Position numbers and translations under genes: made by a program
Part shown: positions 59,268-64,000 of the stretch, in pieces
How positions within the stretch are numbered: position 1 is the first letter of the stretch
Layout: each line of letters starts with the position of its first letter
Notes under the pieces: generated by a model
The model's database searches: none
The model's input: only the letters and a program-made list of their open reading frames with translations
Told to the model about the DNA's origin: nothing
DNA from: Rugamonas sp. A1-17
Lineage (GTDB): Bacteria; Pseudomonadota; Gammaproteobacteria; Burkholderiales; Burkholderiaceae_D
DNA: 64,000 nt
Reading direction: 5' to 3'
Assembly: GCA_025548565.1 (NCBI GenBank)
Contig: JAJLPB010000009.1
Coordinates: 62,001 to 126,000 of the forward strand

Positions 59268-59355
59268 GGCCCTTACCTCCTCGAAGCCGCTCCGAAAAAA
59301 CCGAATCCCCCTGTCAGACCAATGTGTCGCTACGGGAGTTCATTCAAAAAATTGT

Positions 59356-59394
59356 AGCGCCCGCCTGTAGACGCGGGTACGCTAGGCGGGCGCT
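59356..59394. repeat. Inverted repeat upstream of the amidohydrolase gene
   Basis: Arms AGCGCCCGCC and GGCGGGCGCT (10 bp perfect) separated by 19 nt. It lies 55 bp before the amidohydrolase start. It has no T-run on either side, so it is more likely an operator or leader hairpin than a terminator. Confidence 0.45.
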
Positions 59395-59448
59395 GTTTGG
59401 CCCGCATCAATCCGGCGCGCATAAGAAACTCACCACAAGGAGATCCGC

Positions 59449-60735
59449 TTGAACGTTATCGCCACGTCCGTCCGCCGCGCCTTCGCGCTGCCCTTATTGT
59501 TGCTGGCCTGCTCCGCCGCCTCCGCCGCCCCGCCCACCGTCACCGCCATCAAGGCCGCCCACATGCTCGACGTGCGCAGCGGCGCGCTGGTCGACAACGC
59601 CGTGGTCCTGGTCAGCGGCGAGCGCATCACCGCCGCCGGCAGCCAGCTGGCGATTCCGGCCGGCGCGCAAGTCATCGACCTCGGCAACAAGACCCTGCTG
59701 CCCGGCCTGATCGACATGCACACCCACCTGACCGGCGATCCGCAGGACGCCGGCTATTCCATCGTCGCCAAGTCGGTGCCGCGCGTCACGCTGACCGGTG
59801 CCAAGAACGCCCGCGTGACGCTGCAGGCCGGCTTCACCACCGTGCGCGACGTCGGCGCCGACGCCTACACCGACATCGGCCTGCGCGACGCCATCAACGA
59901 CGGCGACGTGCCCGGCCCGCGCATGGCCGCCTCCGGCCCGCCGCTGAGCATCACCGGCGGCCACTGCGACGACACCATGCACGCGCCCGAATACAAGATC
60001 ACCAGCCTGGGCGTGGCCGACGGCGTCGACGAGGCGCTCAAGGTCACGCGCCGCAACATCAAGTACGGCGCCGACGTCATCAAGATCTGCGCCACCGGCG
60101 GCGTGCTGTCGTTCGGCGACGATCCGCGCACCTCGCAATACACGCTGGAGGAATTGAAGGCCATCATCAGCGACGCCCACCGCCTGGGCCGCAAGGCCGC
60201 CGCCCACGCGCACGGCGGCGACGGCATCAAGCTGGCGGTGCTGGCCGGCATCGACTCGATCGAGCACGGCTCCTACATCGACGACGAAGGCATCAAGCTG
60301 ATGAAGGAACACAAGACCTGGCTGGTGCCCACGCTGTACCTGGGCGACTGGCTGATCGAGAACGCCGAGGCCATCAAGCTGCCCAAGCCGTTGCTGGAAA
60401 AGGCCAAGGTGGTGCTGCCGATAGCGCGCCAGAACGTGGGCCGCGCCATCAAGGCCGGCGTGCCGATCGCCTTCGGCACCGACGCCGCCGTGTATCCGCA
60501 CGGCCTGAACGCGCGCGAGTTCGGCGTGCTGGTCAAGCTGGGCATGACGCCGATCCAGGCGATCCGCACGGCCACCGTCAACGCCAGCGAACTGCTGGGC
60601 TGGACCGACAGGGTGGGCACGATCGAGGCCGGCAAGTTCGCCGATATGATCGCGGTCGACGGCGAGCCGTTGAAGGATGTGAAGACGCTGGAGAACGTCC
60701 AGTGGGTGATGAAGGGCGGCGCGGTCGTCAAGTAG
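59449..60735 (+). CDS. Exported amidohydrolase (Xaa-Pro dipeptidase-like)
   Basis: A 428-residue metal-dependent hydrolase with a signal peptide (LPLLLLACSAASAAPPTV) and the urease-like barrel: metal motif DMHTHLTGDP, later KAAAHAHGGDGI and IDSIEHGS with the histidines, and TDAAVYPHG with the final Asp. This group is annotated as imidazolonepropionase-like or Xaa-Pro dipeptidases. The TTG start at 59449 has an AAGGAG site. Substrate unknown. It is probably periplasmic. Confidence 0.87.
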   Translation: MNVIATSVRRAFALPLLLLACSAASAAPPTVTAIKAAHMLDVRSGALVDNAVVLVSGERITAAGSQLAIPAGAQVIDLGNKTLLPGLIDMHTHLTGDPQDAGYSIVAKSVPRVTLTGAKNARVTLQAGFTTVRDVGADAYTDIGLRDAINDGDVPGPRMAASGPPLSITGGHCDDTMHAPEYKITSLGVADGVDEALKVTRRNIKYGADVIKICATGGVLSFGDDPRTSQYTLEELKAIISDAHRLGRKAAAHAHGGDGIKLAVLAGIDSIEHGSYIDDEGIKLMKEHKTWLVPTLYLGDWLIENAEAIKLPKPLLEKAKVVLPIARQNVGRAIKAGVPIAFGTDAAVYPHGLNAREFGVLVKLGMTPIQAIRTATVNASELLGWTDRVGTIEAGKFADMIAVDGEPLKDVKTLENVQWVMKGGAVVK

Positions 60736-60749
60736 ACCGCGCGCTTGGA

Positions 60750-61235
60750 TCAGTGCTGGTGCGGGGCCGTACCGGCCGGCGCCGGCAGCACTTCCAGCAT
60801 CGGCGCCGGCGCTTTCAGTTTGACGGCGCTGTCGCCGGGAATCTCATCCCAGGCCACGCTGGCCTTGTCGCATTGCTGCACGATGCGGAAGTACAGCTTG
60901 CCTGGCTGTGCGGGCAATTTGACCTGCATGACGAACTCGTCGAAATAAGCATCCGGCAGCGGACCGCCCGTCCAGCTGATTTCCTGCACGCCGCCATTGG
61001 CGCCCGCCTCGATTTTCCAGCCCGCCTTGGGCATGGGCTTGGCGCTGGTGGCGCCTTGCGGCAACGACACCGTCAAGCCCTTGGTGGCGCTGCCGTCGCA
61101 GCCGTGGCCGACACGGAAGGTCAGCTTCTGGTAACTGCCCGCCAGGCCGGTGGTTTGTTCCAGCGTCACATGCGCCTGCGCCGCAGGGGCCAGCAGCGCG
61201 GCGGCGACAGCCAGCATGGTCAGAGTCGTTTTCAT
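60750..61235 (-). CDS. YcnI-type DUF1775 copper protein
   Basis: A 161-residue exported protein (MKTTLTMLAVAAALLAPAAQA) with the DUF1775/YcnI domain starting HVTLEQTTGLAGSYQKL. The mature N-terminal histidine and the conserved tryptophan in AGWKIEAGANG form the copper(II) site in YcnI proteins. The C-terminus ends in a small PAPAGTAPHQH tail. It overlaps the PCuAC gene stop by one base, so the two are made together for copper delivery in the periplasm. Confidence 0.9.
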   Translation of the reverse strand: MKTTLTMLAVAAALLAPAAQAHVTLEQTTGLAGSYQKLTFRVGHGCDGSATKGLTVSLPQGATSAKPMPKAGWKIEAGANGGVQEISWTGGPLPDAYFDEFVMQVKLPAQPGKLYFRIVQQCDKASVAWDEIPGDSAVKLKAPAPMLEVLPAPAGTAPHQH

Positions 61236-61681
61236 TACTGCCCTTTCGGTGGTGTGTACGTCAGCGGTTTGACCGGCACGTCGATGGTGACGGTGTCGGC
61301 CTGCTTGCCCTTCTTGCGGAACACCAGCGTGACCGGCACGGTCTCGCCCTGCTTCAACTGCCGTTTCAAATCCATCAGCATCACATGGTAACCGCCGGAC
61401 GCCAGGTCCACCATCTGCCCGGCCGGCAAGTCCAGCGACGGCACGGCGTGCATCTTCATCAGCTGGCCTTCCATCTGCATCTGATGGATTTCCGCCACGC
61501 CCGCCACATCGGCGCGCACCGCCACCAGCCGCGCATCCTGCTTCGACTTCAGCCGCATGAACACGCCGCTGGACTTGGCCGACGGCACGGTGGCGCGTAT
61601 CCACGCGTCGCCGACCTCGACCTGGGCCAGCGCCGCCGGAACGGCCGCCGCCAACAGCAATGCTGAGAGGATGTTTTTCAT
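61235..61681 (-). CDS. PCuAC copper chaperone
   Basis: A 148-residue periplasmic copper(I) chaperone (signal peptide MKNILSALLLAAAVPAALA). The metal ligands of the family are visible in the H-x-M pattern EIHQMQMEG, MKMHAV and GGYHVMLMDLK. PCuAC delivers copper to cytochrome oxidase Cu-A or Cu-B sites. It stands first in a two-gene unit with the YcnI protein, a common pair in proteobacteria. Confidence 0.92.
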   Translation of the reverse strand: MKNILSALLLAAAVPAALAQVEVGDAWIRATVPSAKSSGVFMRLKSKQDARLVAVRADVAGVAEIHQMQMEGQLMKMHAVPSLDLPAGQMVDLASGGYHVMLMDLKRQLKQGETVPVTLVFRKKGKQADTVTIDVPVKPLTYTPPKGQ

Positions 61682-61693
61682 CGGCCGATTATA

Positions 61694-62236
61694 TCAACGC
61701 TCGCCCTTGAAGGTCTCGCGGCCGACTTCCACCGTGCTGGTGCCGTCGGTCAACCAGATCTGGCCGTCCTGGATCGTGCACTGCAGCTGCATGGTGCGCT
61801 GGGCCATCTTGGCCAACTGCTCGGTGGCGTCCGCGTCCAGGTTGATCACGGTCAGGTTCTTGCAGCGCTCGACCTTGTTGGCCAGCGCCTTCCACCAGAT
61901 GTGGCTGGTCGCGGCGTAGCTGTAGACGTAGACGTGCTCCGAACGGCCGCAGGCCTTCAGGATCACCTTCTCGTCCGGCTGCCCCACCTCGATCCACAGC
62001 TGGATCGCGCCGGTCAGGTCCTTCTGCCAGATGTCCGGCTCCTCGACGTCGAACAAGCCCTTGGTGAAGGTCAGCGCCTCGTTGGCGTGGATCGCGAAGG
62101 CGATCAGGCGCACCATCATGCGCTCGTCGGTCTCGGACGGATGGCGCGCCAGCGTCAGCGACTGGGTCTCGTAGAAGTTGCGGTCCATGTCCGCGATCTG
62201 CAGGTCGGCTTTGTAAATTGTTGCTTTAAGGGCCAT
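61694..62236 (-). CDS. yaeQ: YaeQ-family protein
   Basis: A 180-residue cytoplasmic protein with the YaeQ fold, related to PD-(D/E)XK nucleases: MALKATIYKADLQIADMDR, ARHPSETDERMMVRLIAFA, DIWQKDLTGAIQLWIEVGQP and TMQLQCTIQDGQIWL. E. coli YaeQ was linked to suppression of RfaH effects, but its biochemical role is not established. It is 13 bp downstream of the PCuAC gene on the other side and 18 bp from purU. Confidence 0.92.
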   Translation of the reverse strand: MALKATIYKADLQIADMDRNFYETQSLTLARHPSETDERMMVRLIAFAIHANEALTFTKGLFDVEEPDIWQKDLTGAIQLWIEVGQPDEKVILKACGRSEHVYVYSYAATSHIWWKALANKVERCKNLTVINLDADATEQLAKMAQRTMQLQCTIQDGQIWLTDGTSTVEVGRETFKGER

Positions 62237-62254
62237 CGGTGAATCTCTGTGTGA

Positions 62255-63124
62255 TTATTTGAAGACGACAGTCTTGTCGCCGTTTTGCAAAATGCGGTGT
62301 TCGACAAACCACTTCACGGCGCGCGCCAGCACCACGCACTCGACGTCGCGGCCGATGGCCGACAGCGTCTCGGCATCCATCGAATGGTCGACCCGCTCGA
62401 CGTCCTGCTCGATGATCGGACCTTCATCCAGGTCGCCGGTGACGAAGTGCGCGGTGGCGCCGATCAGCTTGACGCCGCGGTGGTGCGCCTGCGCATACGG
62501 CTTGGCGCCCTTGAAGCTCGGCAGGAAGGAGTGGTGGATGTTGATCGCCTTCCCTTTCAATGCCGCGCACAGGCCGGGCGACAGGATCTGCATGTAGCGC
62601 GCCAGCACCACCAGGTCGATATTGTGCGAGTTCATCAGCTCGATGATCTTGGCTTCCTGCGCCAGCTTGGCCTCCTGCGGCGCGCCGGCGGCCAGCGGCA
62701 GGTGGTGGAACGGGATGTTGTAGCTGGCCGCCAGCTGGTAGAAGTCCATGTGGTTGGACACGATGGCGGGAATCTCCACCGGCAGCAGGCCGCTCTTGTA
62801 GCGGAACAGCAGGTCGTTGAGGCAATGGCCGATCTTCGACACCATCAGCATCACGCGCGGCTTGTAGTGGGCGTCGCGCAGCTCCCAGTCCAGCTTCATC
62901 TCCGCGCCCAGCAGGCCGAAGTCGGCGCGCAGCAGGTCGTCGCTGACGTTGCGGTCTTCCAGCGCGAAGTGCACGCGCATGAAGAACAACTTCGATTCGC
63001 TATCGCCGAACTGGGCCGAGTCGATGATGTTGCAGCCGTGGTCGGCCAGGAAGCCCGATACGCGATGCACGATACCGCGCTGGTCCAGGCAAGAGAGTGT
63101 CAAAATGTATTCGGGATTGCTCAT
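62255..63124 (-). CDS. purU: Formyltetrahydrofolate deformylase
   Basis: Releases formate from 10-formyltetrahydrofolate, balancing one-carbon pools and supplying formate for PurT. The 289-residue enzyme has an N-terminal ACT domain (about 5-80, ILTLSCLDQRGIVHRVSGFL) and a formyltransferase-like domain with the catalytic Asn-His-Asp set (IHHSFLPSFKGAKPY and GDLDEGPIIEQD). The ATG at 63124 has GGTGG upstream and gives the normal length; the more upstream ATG lacks a site. Confidence 0.93.
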   Translation of the reverse strand: MSNPEYILTLSCLDQRGIVHRVSGFLADHGCNIIDSAQFGDSESKLFFMRVHFALEDRNVSDDLLRADFGLLGAEMKLDWELRDAHYKPRVMLMVSKIGHCLNDLLFRYKSGLLPVEIPAIVSNHMDFYQLAASYNIPFHHLPLAAGAPQEAKLAQEAKIIELMNSHNIDLVVLARYMQILSPGLCAALKGKAINIHHSFLPSFKGAKPYAQAHHRGVKLIGATAHFVTGDLDEGPIIEQDVERVDHSMDAETLSAIGRDVECVVLARAVKWFVEHRILQNGDKTVVFK

Positions 63125-63248
63125 ATCCACCATCGTTATAGGTCTAACAAGGCCGGTATTGTCGCACGGCTGGGCCCACACCGTAAAAATAGCACGCTCG
63201 TTCAATTTGAGATATATTGGCTGCCACACTCTACTTTGAGGATACAAA

Positions 63249-64000
63249 ATGACAATCAACGAGACAAATCTTCAATTCCGCCTGGCGGCCCGCCCGGTCG
63301 GCATGGTCAAGGACAGCGACTGGCAGCAGGTCAGCGAGCCGGTGCGCGACCCGGCCGACGGCGAGGTCGTGGTCAAGGTGCTGTACCTGTCGCTCGACCC
63401 CGCCATGCGCGGCTGGATGAACGAAGGCAAATCCTACATCGCGCCGGTCGGCATCGGCGAGGTGATGCGCGCCGGCGGCGTGGGCGTGGTGGTGGCGTCG
63501 AAGTCGCCGGACTTCGCGATCGGCGATTACGTGCAGGGCGGCACCGGCGTGCAGCGCTACTGGGTCGGCCCGGCCGGCGACAAGCGCCACGGCTTCCGCA
63601 AGGTCGATCCCAAGCTGGCGCCGCTGCCCACCTACCTCAACACGCTGGGCATGCCGGGCATGACCGCGTACTTCGGCCTGATCGAATCGGGCCAGCCCAA
63701 GGCCGGCGAGACGGTGGTGGTGTCCGGCGCGGCCGGCGCGGTCGGCCAGACGGTCGGCCAGGTGGCCAAGCAACTGGGCTGCCGCGTGGTCGGCATCGCG
63801 GGCGGCAAGGACAAGTGCGATTTCGTGGTCAACCAGCTCGGCTTCGACGCCTGCATCGACTACAAGGGCGGCTCGGTCAAGGACGGCCTCAAGGAACACT
63901 GCCCGAACGGCGTCGACGTCTACTTCGACAACGTCGGCGGCGAGATCCTCGACACAGTGCTCACCCGCATCAACCTGAAGGCGCGCATCGTCATCTGCGG
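63249..64000 (+). CDS. NADP-dependent medium-chain oxidoreductase (partial)
   Basis: Medium-chain dehydrogenase/reductase without structural zinc, of the CurA/prostaglandin-reductase-like group. The first 250 residues are present: LSLDPAMRGWMNEGKSY, the cofactor loop SGAAGAVGQTVGQVAKQLG and GVDVYFDNVGGEILD. The gene runs off the right end. It probably reduces activated alkenes with NADPH. The start is at 63249 (MTINETNLQFRLA). Confidence 0.9.
   Translation, partial: MTINETNLQFRLAARPVGMVKDSDWQQVSEPVRDPADGEVVVKVLYLSLDPAMRGWMNEGKSYIAPVGIGEVMRAGGVGVVVASKSPDFAIGDYVQGGTGVQRYWVGPAGDKRHGFRKVDPKLAPLPTYLNTLGMPGMTAYFGLIESGQPKAGETVVVSGAAGAVGQTVGQVAKQLGCRVVGIAGGKDKCDFVVNQLGFDACIDYKGGSVKDGLKEHCPNGVDVYFDNVGGEILDTVLTRINLKARIVIC

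Overview
The window is a high-GC chromosomal segment of a betaproteobacterium, most likely an Oxalobacteraceae member of the Massilia/Duganella/Rugamonas type. This is inferred from the gene content and order (ftsK-lolA-rarA, hemC-hemD-hemX-hemY divergent from ppc, nadE-glnB, a very long RpoD with an acidic insert, DUF2917 beside a MocR regulator) and from the look of the proteins. No 16S gene is present, so the genus is not proven. Most genes are housekeeping; accessory DNA sits in a few short patches.

Layout. 1-2.04 kb: the 5' end of a membrane-anchored protein, a damaged tRNA-Ser scar, two identical tRNA-Ser(CGA) genes and serS, with the tRNAs and serS on one strand. 2.1-8.9 kb: a small exported protein, a MocR-type regulator divergent from a DUF2917 gene, a lipoprotein, an alpha/beta hydrolase, a diguanylate cyclase and an NRAMP-like transporter. 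8.95-11.43 kb: a lower-GC island bounded by two copies of the 3' end of rarA, one decayed. It carries a GIY-YIG protein overlapping an HNH-like gene, and a BPSL0067/STY0301 pair that resembles a type VI amidase effector with its immunity protein. 11.4-17.7 kb: rarA, lolA and ftsK (minus), then trxB and an Smr-domain gene (plus).

17.7-30.2 kb: a LysR/azoreductase divergent pair, a TRIC-type channel overlapping a secreted glycosidase-like/FGE-like fusion, a VapB antitoxin whose toxin is almost wholly deleted, glnB and nadE, a FemAB-like acyltransferase, HdeD, a Crp/Fnr regulator, ppa and a DUF899 gene. 30.2-37.4 kb: the haem operon hemC-hemD-hemX-hemY, divergent from ppc. 37.4-41.2 kb: secreted or periplasmic proteins, namely an EXORDIUM-like protein, an NTF2-like protein, a lipase-chaperone-like protein without a lipase, and a DsbC-type isomerase. 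41.3-45.6 kb: a truncated PAS duplication followed by two NarL-type histidine kinases with no response regulator. 45.7-53.4 kb: 3-hydroxybutyrate dehydrogenase, a second DUF899 gene, membrane proteins, rpoD, proQ and a 3'-5' exonuclease.

53.4-57.2 kb: a diheme and a triheme cytochrome c, then an arr-type rifamycin ADP-ribosyltransferase boxed between two almost perfect palindromes of about 88 nt, then a PilT-like ATPase. 57.2-64 kb: a truncated RlmI, a DUF2807 protein, a broken gene, a secreted amidohydrolase, a YcnI/PCuAC copper pair, yaeQ, purU and the start of a medium-chain reductase.

The features most worth a second look are the palindrome-boxed arr cassette, the rarA-tail island with its nuclease pair and effector/immunity pair, the FGE-like fusion lacking the catalytic cysteines, and several precise gene remnants (vapC, rlmI, the PAS kinase and the tRNA-Ser scar).
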